Positions 55,208-63,876 of a stretch of DNA of 64,000 bases are shown in pieces. Below the pieces are notes generated by a model that did no database searches, was not told the DNA's origin, and saw only the letters and a program-made list of their open reading frames with translations. The stretch spans positions 203,404-267,403 of the forward strand of contig JBCDMB010000003.1 in the NCBI GenBank assembly GCA_038744685.1, given 5' to 3'. The stretch comes from Verrucomicrobiota bacterium. Its GTDB lineage: Bacteria; Verrucomicrobiota; Verrucomicrobiia; Opitutales; Puniceicoccaceae. Numbering within the stretch: position 1 is the first letter of the stretch; each line of letters opens with the position of its first letter. The translations under genes and the position numbers were made by a program.

Positions 55208-56257
55208 TCACCTCCTCCGGCAAAGCGCGACCGCAGCGAAGACAAAGGTGAGGAGAGCAAGACTGGAGGGCTCGGGGATAACGGTGAAGCTGGTGGAGCT
55301 GCCGAACTCCGCCCCGATGTTCAGCACGGCATCGGTAATTACGCTCGAATCGGTTGGCAACAAGCCGAGGATCTCAGCACCGGCAAAACTGAAATCGTCG
55401 GGTACGACGAGCGAGTCGCCAGAAAACTGAAAGCTCAGCAATGACATGTTTGGCGTGGAGTCGTCGTTGAAAGAATTTACACTGCTGTTGGACAGAAAGA
55501 CATCGTCAAAGCCGTCGGTGCCAATGAGTCGAAGGCTCAAGGCCTCGGCATCCACGGTAGCTTCGTAAAAGGGGTCGCCCCCATAGGTCAGACGGAGCCC
55601 GGCGACAAGGAACCCATCGTTGCTGAAGCGGAGGGCTTTGCCGTCGAAGTTGGCGTTGAGGACGAAACCGTCGCCGTCGAAGCCGCCACTGTTAAAAACA
55701 TCGGTGCTTCCCGTGAAGACCTCGAAAGTCGAGCCGAGGGGTCCGGGGTCGATGCTGGCCTGCCGCGTCGGGCCGGCGGTGATGATGCCCATTTCCCAAT
55801 CCGCAGAGGTACCGCTGCCCGTTACACCCACTAATCGCACGGCCCCGCCATACCCATTATCGGCAGGTTGTGGGAAGGGCGTTTGCGGGTCTTCGATGGA
55901 CAACACGAATTTACCGTTCGTACCAATTCTCCCACTCGCGAGGACGGTATCATTATCCGTCGCCCCAAGTAACCCAATCACATCGGTAAGACCGGAAGGT
56001 GAAGTGAAATTACTGACTTCGAGAACAGCGCCAAGTAACTGTCGATCGGTCAGGACGTTGAACCTGAAGTTATCAGATCCCGTTGACGTGTTATCAGTGC
56101 TACCGCGGACGGTGTTGCGTCCCGGCCCGAGGTCGCCCAAATTTTCGCCCCCTAGGTCACCGCTGACAGCTTCGTCATAGTCTAGCGCCAGAGCCCCAGG
56201 GTTGGATATCCCGCCCCAGATCACGGCAATGAACACTATATGGAAAAAACGTTTCAT
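55208..56257 (-). CDS. PEP-CTERM sorted secreted protein
   Basis: The 349-residue product has a signal peptide (FFHIVFIAVIWGGISNPGALA) and the C-terminal PEP-CTERM sorting signal VIPEPSSLALLTFVF with the closing ALCRRR. The rest is Gly-, Asp- and Ser-rich with strands (LLGAVLEVSNFTSPSG, GTDGFDDVFLSNSSVN), a typical spread of such exported proteins. PEP-CTERM proteins are cut and attached by exosortase and often relate to exopolysaccharide; the exosortase is not in the window. The gene stands alone. A 21-base direct repeat lies upstream. Confidence 0.93.
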   Translation of the reverse strand: MKRFFHIVFIAVIWGGISNPGALALDYDEAVSGDLGGENLGDLGPGRNTVRGSTDNTSTGSDNFRFNVLTDRQLLGAVLEVSNFTSPSGLTDVIGLLGATDNDTVLASGRIGTNGKFVLSIEDPQTPFPQPADNGYGGAVRLVGVTGSGTSADWEMGIITAGPTRQASIDPGPLGSTFEVFTGSTDVFNSGGFDGDGFVLNANFDGKALRFSNDGFLVAGLRLTYGGDPFYEATVDAEALSLRLIGTDGFDDVFLSNSSVNSFNDDSTPNMSLLSFQFSGDSLVVPDDFSFAGAEILGLLPTDSSVITDAVLNIGAEFGSSTSFTVIPEPSSLALLTFVFAAVALCRRR

Positions 56258-56333
56258 GACTGATTCTCCCTAATTTAAAACTGCAAACGGCGGACTTATG
56301 ACCGAAGATAGTAAGATATTTCGACGGGCTTGT

Positions 56334-56377
56334 CATTGGACTGGAGTCCCAAAATTCATTGGACTGGAGTGCCAAAA
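56334..56377. promoter_or_regulatory. Tandem direct repeat upstream of the PEP-CTERM gene
   Basis: Two copies of a 21-base unit (CATTGGACTGGAGTCCCAAAA and the same with one change, G for C) lie at 56334-56354 and 56357-56377, spaced 23 bases start to start, about two helical turns. They are 77-120 bases upstream of the PEP-CTERM start. Two tandem sites on one face of the helix would suit a regulator; they could also be repeat debris. Confidence 0.45.
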
Positions 56378-56489
56378 ACACTGAATCCGTTTGGCCTCGG
56401 CTCTGTCCTGACGTGAGCTAGCCGAACGTGAACCGGGGAACAAGAGTGTTCCAAAGATCTAACCCAACACCTTCTCTATCTTATTTCTC

Positions 56490-57071
56490 TCACTTCACCC
56501 CGGTTCCGCTGGCCCGCTTGCCTTTCGCAGCCAATGAAACGGTTTCTCGGATCCGTTTGGTGCGGGTTTCACTGGTCCTCGCCAAGTGTATCCAACGAAG
56601 TATATCCCGTCGGGCAGAAGGCGGAAACGCCACGTAATTTGTTTGCGCGACCGGATTCGCCTCAAGAGCAAGCTGAAGATCAGGCGGCACTTCAAGAGCG
56701 TCAACCGCGTCCATCGTATGCCAGTGCCCTCCCTGAATCGCCTCTTCGATTTTGGCAAGACCTGCCGCGTGCATCCTTCCGAAAGCGATCGAGCGGGCTG
56801 CGCGCACTTTGTAGGATTGAGCCCAATGGGGAGCCCGACGCGGTGCGAGAAGCTGCATGGTCCTAAAATCGTCGAGCTTCTTGCGCCGACCATCGATCCA
56901 ACCGTGGGCTACACAGGCATCCACTACCTCTCCATTGGCCACGTATTTTTCCGGAACAATCTTCTTAAAGGTGACTAACCAAATACTCTCGTTTCGACCA
57001 TAGTTCTCAGAAAACCAATCCCAGAGTTCGGAAGTGGATTTTACTTCGACCTTTTCAAGGTCATCAATCAC
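56490..57071 (-). CDS. YdeI/OmpD-associated family protein
   Basis: The 193-residue protein fits the YdeI/OmpD-associated family. ELWDWFSENYGRNESIWLVT, VACVAHGWIDGRRKKLDDFR-like residues near 50-70 and the later VPPDLQLALEANPVAQTN with FPPSARRDILRWI match. The family is tied to envelope stress or antimicrobial peptide resistance in some bacteria, but its biochemistry is unknown. It lies 67 bases from the next membrane-protein gene on the same strand. Confidence 0.85.
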   Translation of the reverse strand: MIDDLEKVEVKSTSELWDWFSENYGRNESIWLVTFKKIVPEKYVANGEVVDACVAHGWIDGRRKKLDDFRTMQLLAPRRAPHWAQSYKVRAARSIAFGRMHAAGLAKIEEAIQGGHWHTMDAVDALEVPPDLQLALEANPVAQTNYVAFPPSARRDILRWIHLARTSETRTKRIRETVSLAAKGKRASGTGVK

Positions 57072-57138
57072 TGCCTGGAGTCTTTAAATCCGCGAGGCGA
57101 AAGTGCTGATTCGGACAATTGGTCAGCTCGCTTTCCTC

Positions 57139-57579
57139 TTAATTCAGCAGGAGCTTAAACTTGCGCCATTCGGCGATGAGGAGAAACAAGGAAAGCACGG
57201 TTATCAAGAGAACAGGCGGCTTCATCCATCCGCCCGGCTCGATCATTGTGTTATACAGCAGGATCACGATGACGATCGGTCCAAGAATCAAAAGGCCAAA
57301 ATTCCGGGTCTTGGGAATCGCCACCAGAACTCCACCCGCAATCTGACATGACTTCACAACCGCCAAAACACCCGACGCAAATAAAGCACCTCCGAACTGC
57401 GCCCCCAGACTATCGGGCGGAGGAGGACCGCCCGTATCCATAAATCCGATAAAGAAATTCAGCCCGAATGTAACGAACGCCAATCCAAGAAGGATAGAGG
57501 CAATGAGTTTCGCAGTTTTCACAAGATCGAGACTGGAGAACCGTCGAACGAAAAGGAATCCTTTTGTCTCCAAACTCAC
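57139..57579 (-). CDS. Small DoxX-like membrane protein
   Basis: The 146-residue protein has four hydrophobic segments (near residues 22-40, 60-80, 93-110 and 120-138) and a short Gly-Pro loop (TGGPPPPDS), similar to the DoxX-like family of small membrane proteins. No catalytic motif is seen. It lies just left of the IS at 57624, whose end is 45 bases from its start. Confidence 0.6.
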   Translation of the reverse strand: MSLETKGFLFVRRFSSLDLVKTAKLIASILLGLAFVTFGLNFFIGFMDTGGPPPPDSLGAQFGGALFASGVLAVVKSCQIAGGVLVAIPKTRNFGLLILGPIVIVILLYNTMIEPGGWMKPPVLLITVLSLFLLIAEWRKFKLLLN

Positions 57580-57623
57580 CTGAGTTTTGTCGAAGGTGAT
57601 TCGGCAGTAAATCTCCGGACGAA

Positions 57624-58998
57624 TTGACTCATAAGTTTTGACACCGAGGGGCTGGGAAGTGTGTTCCGAAGAAGAAGTCGTTGCCTCATAAGTCGTGACA
57701 CCGAGAACAGGAGTGCATGATTATGAGCGACAAAACGAGAAAAGAGCTACTTCCGCGGCTGCGGCAACGCTATGTTGGTCGGGGTCGCGAGGGCAAAACT
57801 CTGATGCTGGACGAGTTCTGCGAACAATGGCAGTGTGACCGCAAACACGCGATAAAACTACTAAACGGAACTGTTGGCTGGGGTGGTCAATTGGGAGTGA
57901 AGCGAGGGTCGCCACCGATTTACGGTCCCGAGGTCGTTGAGGTTCTCGAATCGATCTGGAGGGTGGCCGAGCAGCCCTGTGGTAAGAGGCTCAAGGAGCT
58001 TTTGCCACTTTGGCTACCCCACTACGAGGAAGGCCGCGGCAAACTTCCGAAAGCCCTGCGGAGAAAGGTTCTTCGAATCAGCGCTGCCCGGATCGACCGG
58101 GTTCTCTCACCGAAGAAGGCAGGCCCGCACGGTCTTTGCGGGACCAAACCCGGGAGTATACTGCGCTCCAATATCGCTGTGCGCACGGATAACTTCGATA
58201 TAGACCGGCCCGGTTATCTGGAAGCCGACACGGTCGCCCATTGTGGGGGTTCCTTGTCCGGAGACTTTATCTGGAGCGTAACCTACACCGACATCCACTC
58301 GGGCTGGACCTGCAACCGGGCCGTCTGGAACAAGGGATACACTGGAGTGATGGAGGCTACCAAAGGGGTCGAAGAGAAACTACCGTTTCCTTTGCTGGGG
58401 TTCGACAGTGATAATGGCGGGGAGTTCCTGAACTGGCACCTGGTTCATTATCTTCAGGAAAGGGACCAGCCCGTCTCTTTCACGCGGAGTCGACCGTACA
58501 AGAAGAATGACAACGCTCATGTGGAGCAAAAGAACTGGAGCCACGTGCGCCAACTCCTGGGATATGATCGGCTGGACAATCCGCAGTTGTGCCCACTGAT
58601 CAACTCTCTCTACCGGGATTATTGGGAACCTCTGAACAACTTTTTCATGCCCAGTTTCAAACTCGTCGAGAAGATCCGCCAGGGTTCCAAAATAAAGAAA
58701 CGCCACGATAAACCTATGACGCCCTGCGATAGACTCTTACTCTCCGAACACATCGACGCCCGCACAAAGACCAAACTCCGTAAAACTCGAAAACAGCTCA
58801 ATCCCTTCAAGCTTGCCGAGAAACTTGAAAACGCCCTCAATCCAATCCTCTCTCCAATGGCCGGTTCCGGTCAGCCTACGGCCTCCCTCCACCGGCCATT
58901 GGAAATCAAAAAATAAACAACAACCAAAGGGTCATCAATTCTGAGGCAACGAACTCAATAGACACCCCTCCCTTCGGTGTCATTTATTTATGAGGCAA
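57624..58998 (+). mobile_element. Complete insertion sequence with doubled terminal repeats
   Basis: About 1375 bases. The left end holds two direct copies of the repeat TTG[A/C]CTCATAAGT..TGACACCG at 57624-57646 and 57681-57703. The right end holds the same word inverted at 58975-58998 and a partial copy at 58931-58949. The single gene inside is a DDE transposase. A target duplication is not clear; flanks read CGGACGA and CGGGCGG. It lies beside a REPIN-like pair. Confidence 0.8.
57717..58916 (+). CDS. DDE integrase-core transposase
   Basis: The 399-residue protein has an N-terminal helix-turn-helix-like region (KTLMLDEFCEQWQCDRKHAI) and a retroviral-integrase-type core. Catalytic acids lie in YLEADTVAHCG near residue 166, GFDSDNGGEFLNWH near 231 and the Glu in KKNDNAHVEQKNWSH near 266. 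The length suits a single-gene IS transposase. The C-terminal part is basic. The family resembles non-classical integrase-core transposases with the same KKNDNAHVEQKNW motif; I cannot name its IS family exactly. Confidence 0.92.
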   Translation: MIMSDKTRKELLPRLRQRYVGRGREGKTLMLDEFCEQWQCDRKHAIKLLNGTVGWGGQLGVKRGSPPIYGPEVVEVLESIWRVAEQPCGKRLKELLPLWLPHYEEGRGKLPKALRRKVLRISAARIDRVLSPKKAGPHGLCGTKPGSILRSNIAVRTDNFDIDRPGYLEADTVAHCGGSLSGDFIWSVTYTDIHSGWTCNRAVWNKGYTGVMEATKGVEEKLPFPLLGFDSDNGGEFLNWHLVHYLQERDQPVSFTRSRPYKKNDNAHVEQKNWSHVRQLLGYDRLDNPQLCPLINSLYRDYWEPLNNFFMPSFKLVEKIRQGSKIKKRHDKPMTPCDRLLLSEHIDARTKTKLRKTRKQLNPFKLAEKLENALNPILSPMAGSGQPTASLHRPLEIKK

Positions 58999-59015
58999 CG
59001 GGCGGATTGCCCTCC

Positions 59016-59105
59016 TGGAGGGACGCCGTCTCGGTGTCCACTGGGTCCGTGATACAGGGTGCTTCCCTATTCAACGACGCGGCCCACGAGACGTGGGCCC
59101 TCCAG
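59016..59105. repeat. REPIN-like convergent hairpin pair
   Basis: The left hairpin is GGACGCCG (59021-59028) with CGGTGTCC (59032-59039), preceded by CTGGAG. The right is GGCCCACG (59081-59088) with CGTGGGCC (59092-59099), followed by CTCCAG, so it is the same type reversed. It starts 18 bases from the IS right end and shares the GGAGGGAC-type head with the copies at 48.7 and 51.2 kb. The open frame over it (58977-59159) is chance. Confidence 0.65.
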
Positions 59106-59251
59106 TTTCTTAGAGATTACAGCGATCTGGGACTCCCTCCCGAGTTCACGTTCGACTAGCTCACGTCAGAACTGAGGCCACATCGATCATGGCCGCGTTT
59201 CTATGAAGCGAAACCCGCGGGCTCGCGACGGGATCCGGATTGAATCAAACC

Positions 59252-59650
59252 TCAACTATCAGCTTCTCTCCGGAAAAGTGTAATACGCGAAACGATCACC
59301 ATCGCAAAGGGAAGGATAGCAATCAGATCTGTATCATTCGGATTAATCGGGTTGAAAACATGGGCGCCAATAGCAAACAGCAGATTGAAGAAGATGCCAG
59401 CGTAAGCCCACTCTCGCAGCCACTTCGGCACGATGGGAAGCCAAAGCGCAACTGCTCCTGAAAGCTTTAGGATCGCCATCGGAGTAATCAGCCAAGCCGG
59501 GAAACCAATCGCATTGTGCTCGTTTGTCATTTCGTTACTGAATGCGACCAGTATCCGCTCAGAGCCGGAAAGGTAGACCAGCCCACCAGACACCAGAAAG
59601 AAGGTTAGTATTCCTGTAGAGGTGAAATAGAGGATATTGTTTAGTTTCAT
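59252..59650 (-). CDS. DoxX-like membrane protein
   Basis: From the ATG at 59650 the product is 132 residues with four hydrophobic segments and the KLSGAVALWLPIVPKWLREWAYAG region typical of DoxX/DoxD-like proteins, with possible link to quinone or thiosulfate chemistry. An open frame runs 54 codons upstream but adds a soluble stretch of no similarity. It is the second such protein in the window. Confidence 0.7.
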   Translation of the reverse strand: MKLNNILYFTSTGILTFFLVSGGLVYLSGSERILVAFSNEMTNEHNAIGFPAWLITPMAILKLSGAVALWLPIVPKWLREWAYAGIFFNLLFAIGAHVFNPINPNDTDLIAILPFAMVIVSRITLFRREADS

Positions 59651-59835
59651 TACTGCTTGGATAACTTGAGCGCCGTCTTCTTCAGTCAGAAAAGATAGGC
59701 GACAGTCGATTCCCTCGTCACTCCCAAAACCGCTTCCCGAGTAGAATCCAGAAGATTCCATCCCGAAACGAATGATCGCTCTCTTTCCTACCGGCGGATC
59801 GAACGATCTCACTCTGCATCTTCATTCAGGTTCTA

Positions 59836-60492
59836 TTATTTGACCAACGGCTCCAGCACTTCCCATACATTATCCGCGAGAATCGCCTGCCCTTTTGCAT
59901 TCGGATGAATACGATCAGGGAGGTTGAGCTCTACCACCCCGCCTACTCCTTCGAGTAGGAACGGAATCAGCGTGGCGTCATTTGCCTCAGCGAGCTTTGG
60001 ATAAACGGCAGCAAACCGTTCGGTATAATCCCGTCCGAAACTCGGCGGCATTCGCATGCCTGCGATCACAATTTTTGCATCGGGATACTTCTCGACGACC
60101 CGATCGACAATCCCCTGAAGATTTTCCTCTGTTGCCTCTACATCAAAACCCCGCAGCCCGTCATTTCCTCCAAGGGCGAGAACAAAGATATCCACGGGCT
60201 GTCGAAGCATCCAATCAATCCGGCGCAATCCACCTGCCGAGGTGTCACCGCTCACCGCGCCAACAACCACTGTCCCATTCAAACTCGCAGCATCCATCTT
60301 TTCCTGAATGAGAGCCGGATAAGCTTGGGAGGGATCAAGACCATAGCCTGCAGTCAGACTATCGCCAAAGAACAGAATGCGGCGGGATTCGTTTGCAATG
60401 GCACTGTCCAAGAGCAGAGAGAGGCAGGCGAACACGAGGGCCACCCTCTTCCAAGAGAATCCTAAACCCTTCAGACGTCCGGTGTGATCCAT
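59836..60492 (-). CDS. tesA: Periplasmic SGNH hydrolase (TesA/arylesterase)
   Basis: From the ATG at 60492 the product is 218 residues with a signal peptide (VALVFACLSLLLDSAIA). SGNH motifs: ILFFGDSLTAGYG with nucleophile Ser at residue 45, GAVSGDTSAGG near 78, ALGGNDGLRG with Asn at residue 110, and LPDRIHPN with Asp 193 and His 196. TesA is a multifunctional thioesterase, lysophospholipase and protease. It diverges from ybbA as in E. coli. Confidence 0.93.
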   Translation of the reverse strand: MDHTGRLKGLGFSWKRVALVFACLSLLLDSAIANESRRILFFGDSLTAGYGLDPSQAYPALIQEKMDAASLNGTVVVGAVSGDTSAGGLRRIDWMLRQPVDIFVLALGGNDGLRGFDVEATEENLQGIVDRVVEKYPDAKIVIAGMRMPPSFGRDYTERFAAVYPKLAEANDATLIPFLLEGVGGVVELNLPDRIHPNAKGQAILADNVWEVLEPLVK

Positions 60493-60524
60493 GCTATTAT
60501 AATATCCAACCAAATCCACTCTTG

Positions 60525-61223
60525 ATGCAACCCACTACCGAAAAACCACCCGCCCTACAACTTGAGGCCATCTCCCGCACCTACCAATCCGGGCAGGTCG
60601 ACCTCACCGTTCTCTCCGATGTTCAGCTCAATGTTCCTCAAGGCGAACGTCTTGCCATCGTTGGCCCATCCGGAAGCGGGAAGACGACCCTGCTCGGCCT
60701 CTGTGCCGGACTGGACCTGCCCACGACTGGAACGACCCGTTTGCTGGGAACCGACATTACCGGACTCAACGAGGACGAGCGGGCCACGTTTCGCGGGGAA
60801 AATATCGGGTTCGTTTTTCAAAACTTCCAACTCATTCCCAGCCTCACCGCTCTCGAGAACGTCATGGCGCCGCTCGAACTGCGCGGCCTCAAAGACGCCG
60901 ATTCCAAAGCTCGAGAGCTCTTGGAGCAGGTTGGCCTCAATGAGCGACTGGACCACTATCCGATCCAGCTTTCCGGTGGAGAACAACAGCGCGTCGCGCT
61001 GGCCCGCGCCTTCATCAACGAGCCAAAAATTCTCTTCGCCGACGAGCCGACGGGCAACCTCGACGGCAAGAATGGCGAGCACATTGTCGATCTCCTTTTT
61101 GGTATGAACCGCGACCGCGGAACCACCCTCGTTCTCGTCACCCACGATCCTGATCTGGCGTCTCATTGTGATCGAACGGTCCGCATCCAGGACGGTCGCA
61201 TCCAAAGCGACACCAACAACTGA
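60525..61223 (+). CDS. ybbA: ABC transporter ATPase YbbA
   Basis: From the ATG at 60525 the product is 232 residues of the MacB/LolD-like ATPase group: Walker A GPSGSGKTT at residues 47-55, FVFQNFQLIPSLTALENVM near 101, the signature LSGGEQQRVALARAF near 143 and Walker B LFADEPTGNLD near 166, His in VLVTHDPDLA. Its stop overlaps the permease start (TGATG). With the divergent tesA it matches the tesA-ybbAP locus. Confidence 0.93.
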   Translation: MQPTTEKPPALQLEAISRTYQSGQVDLTVLSDVQLNVPQGERLAIVGPSGSGKTTLLGLCAGLDLPTTGTTRLLGTDITGLNEDERATFRGENIGFVFQNFQLIPSLTALENVMAPLELRGLKDADSKARELLEQVGLNERLDHYPIQLSGGEQQRVALARAFINEPKILFADEPTGNLDGKNGEHIVDLLFGMNRDRGTTLVLVTHDPDLASHCDRTVRIQDGRIQSDTNN

Positions 61224-63751
61224 TGATGGGTGGCGAATGGAAATTTGCCGCCCGCACCGCTTGGCGGGAGTCGCGGCGTCAACGGTCGCGCCTGCTTCTC
61301 TGCGCCCTTTCCATTGTCTTCGGAGTCGCCGCACTTGTGGCCGTGGATTCGTTTTCCGAGAACATCGAAGCCGAACTCGATCAGGAGGCCAAAACACTCC
61401 TCGGGGCTGACCTTCAGATCACTTCGCGAACGGCTTTTACCGAGGAGACTGAAAAAATCCTCGCAGCGATCGGTGGGGATCAGTCCCGCGAAATCCGTTT
61501 TGCTTCAATGGCCTTTTTTCCAAAAACGGAACGAAGTCGCTTGATTCAGGTCCGCGCTCTAGGGGGAGGATTTCCCTACTACGGCGAGTTCGAGACAACC
61601 CCGGCTGGAGTGACAGTAGCCCAAAGCGAAGAACCGATCGTCGTTCTCGACCCCCTGATCATGGCCCAGCAAGGTCTCGAGGTCGGTGATACCGTTCGCC
61701 TGGGGGAAACCGAGTTTACCATCTCCGCGGAGCTTGTAGGCGTCCCCGGAGAAGCGGCTTTTGCCGGGATCTTCGCACCACGGGCTTACATTCCACTCTC
61801 ACAGCTGGAATCCACCGGACTGATCCAAGTCGGCAGTCTTGCGTTCTATCGCGTCTACGCTGCGGGCTTCGACGAGGACCCTGTCCGGATTGTTGAAGAA
61901 AACCAGACAGCCATCGATGCATCCTACCTACGAGTCGAAACCATCGAAGACCGTAAGGAGGACATCGGTAGCGCCTTGGAGAACCTGAATAGTTTCCTTG
62001 GCCTAGTCGGCTTCGTGGCCCTGCTTCTCGGCGGGGTTGGCATCGCCGGGGCGGTGCAGGCCTACCTCATTCAGAAAAGGGATACCGTCGCGATCCTACG
62101 CTGTCTCGGAAGCTCGTCCCGTCAGGCGGCCGGCGTTTTCTGGTTTCAAATCGCTGCGATCGCTTTGGTGGGTGCCGTTGTCGGGGCAGGTGCCGGCGTT
62201 TTATGCCAAGCAGCACTTCCCCGACTCTTGGCACCGCTGCTCCCCTTTCAGCTGGAGTTCTTTGTCAGTTGGACCAGCATTTTCCAAGGAGTCCTTTACG
62301 GAGCCGCGACCGCATTTGTTGCAGGCCTTTTTCCGTTGCTGCCGCTTCGCAAAGTGAGTCCTTTGCGCGCCATCCGAGCCGACTTCACGGCGAATAAGAA
62401 ACAAAAAGACGGCCTCACCCGACTCCTCGGGATCGTCGCCCTTTTCCTCATTTGCGTCTTGGCGAGCACACGAACCGCGATCTGGTGGCACGGTCTCATC
62501 TTCGTCGTCGGGCTCGCCGTTGCCCTGCTGATTTTCTGGCTAGTGGCCGCATTACTCAAGTGGGTTTTGAAAAAGGTGGTCAAACCGAGGTCCTTTATCC
62601 TTCGTCAGGCGGCCGCAAACTTACACCGCCCGCAGAACCGAACCGTTTATCTCACGGTCAGTCTCGGTATCGGCACATTCCTGATCTACACCCTCACACT
62701 CATTCAGACGGGTTTGCTTCAGCAGACTGACATCGCGGAAGAGAGCGATTCACCCAACCTGTTGCTCTTCGATATCCAGCCTGATCAGTTCGAAGAGGTT
62801 GAGTCTATCCTCCAGCAAAACGGTCTCGAATTCGCCGCCGCCTCACCCATCGTCACGATGCGGTTGAGTTCCGTCAAAGGGATCAGCGTTACCGCAATCA
62901 AGGACGATCCGGACAACGACATAGACGACTGGATCCTCAACCGCGAATGGCGCAGTAGTTATCGCGGCGCACCAGGGGCAGCAGAAGTGGTTTCGGAAGG
63001 GAACTATGTCAGCGACTGGACGGGGAAGTCGGAACCCATCCCGATTTCCCTTGAAGACGATATGGCCCGGGATCTCTCGGTCGAGATCGGTGATCGACTG
63101 ACTTTCGACGTTCAGGGGATTCCCATCGAAGTGGAGATCTCCAGCCTGCGCACGGTCGACTGGACGCAGATGTGGCCCAACTTTTTCGCCACCTTTCCCC
63201 TCGGTGTTTTGGAGAACGCTCCCCAATGGTGGATCGCCGTTACTCGCTCCCCCGATCTGGAAACGACGGCAGCACTCCAGTCCGAAATCTTTAAGGGTCA
63301 CCCAAACGTTTCGGTCGTCGACCTAAACGTTGTTATTGAATCCCTACAGACTATTCTTGGTCGGATCAACTTTGCCGTTCGGTTCATGGGGTTATTCACC
63401 ATGGCTACCGGTATCATCATTCTGGCCAATGCGGTCGCCGCGAGCCGCCACCAGCGCGTCGCCGAAAGCGCTCTCCTTCGGACATTGGGTGCGGTTGGAA
63501 AACAGATCCGCACCGTTCTTGCACTCGAGTATGCGTTACTAGGTCTCGTTGCCGGAATCGTTGGCGTCGCCCTGGCACTAGTTGCGAGCTCCGCTCTCGG
63601 CATCTGGGTCTTTCAGGTCGATTTCAACCTCCCCTGGCTTCAAGTCGCGGGAGCCATCCTTTCGGTGGTCCTACTCTCGACCGCGACAGGCTTACTGTGC
63701 AGTCGCGGCGTGAGCACCGCTCCACCGCTCAAGGTGCTGCGGGGGAATTAG
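61223..63751 (+). CDS. ybbP: FtsX-like permease YbbP
   Basis: The 842-residue permease has an N-terminal membrane segment (near 20-40), a large periplasmic domain (about 45-240), then FtsX-type segments (LLGGVGIAGAVQAYLIQKRD near 264, several helices to about 450), a second periplasmic domain (about 490-700) and C-terminal FtsX segments (ATGIIILANAVAASRHQRVA near 732). YbbP with YbbA is a type VII ABC-like system of unclear substrate, thought to act with TesA on hydrophobic compounds. It is intact at the C-terminus. Confidence 0.92.
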   Translation: MMGGEWKFAARTAWRESRRQRSRLLLCALSIVFGVAALVAVDSFSENIEAELDQEAKTLLGADLQITSRTAFTEETEKILAAIGGDQSREIRFASMAFFPKTERSRLIQVRALGGGFPYYGEFETTPAGVTVAQSEEPIVVLDPLIMAQQGLEVGDTVRLGETEFTISAELVGVPGEAAFAGIFAPRAYIPLSQLESTGLIQVGSLAFYRVYAAGFDEDPVRIVEENQTAIDASYLRVETIEDRKEDIGSALENLNSFLGLVGFVALLLGGVGIAGAVQAYLIQKRDTVAILRCLGSSSRQAAGVFWFQIAAIALVGAVVGAGAGVLCQAALPRLLAPLLPFQLEFFVSWTSIFQGVLYGAATAFVAGLFPLLPLRKVSPLRAIRADFTANKKQKDGLTRLLGIVALFLICVLASTRTAIWWHGLIFVVGLAVALLIFWLVAALLKWVLKKVVKPRSFILRQAAANLHRPQNRTVYLTVSLGIGTFLIYTLTLIQTGLLQQTDIAEESDSPNLLLFDIQPDQFEEVESILQQNGLEFAAASPIVTMRLSSVKGISVTAIKDDPDNDIDDWILNREWRSSYRGAPGAAEVVSEGNYVSDWTGKSEPIPISLEDDMARDLSVEIGDRLTFDVQGIPIEVEISSLRTVDWTQMWPNFFATFPLGVLENAPQWWIAVTRSPDLETTAALQSEIFKGHPNVSVVDLNVVIESLQTILGRINFAVRFMGLFTMATGIIILANAVAASRHQRVAESALLRTLGAVGKQIRTVLALEYALLGLVAGIVGVALALVASSALGIWVFQVDFNLPWLQVAGAILSVVLLSTATGLLCSRGVSTAPPLKVLRGN

Positions 63752-63762
63752 GACGGCGACAA

Positions 63763-63813
63763 CCCCGGTTCTGAGAACCGAGGCTACTGTGGCCTCGATT
63801 CTGTGAATCGGGG
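63763..63813. repeat. Inverted pair of CCCCGGTTCT-type hairpins
   Basis: CCCCGGTTCTGAGAACCGAG (63763-63782, continuing GC) and GCCTCGATTCTGTGAATCGG (63792-63811, continuing GG) are reverse complements of each other with few changes, and each is itself a hairpin. They lie 64 bases left of the IS110-like hairpin. The head differs from the GGAGGGAC type. Confidence 0.6.
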
Positions 63814-63876
63814 AGAGTTCGAATATCGCATCAAAGAGAATTATCATCATCAACCCGTGCCGGTAGATGACATGGG

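Noticed and set aside
58977..59159. Sixty-residue open frame over the REPIN-like pair
   Set aside because: It is made of the hairpin repeats and the IS end; no start context or family resemblance.
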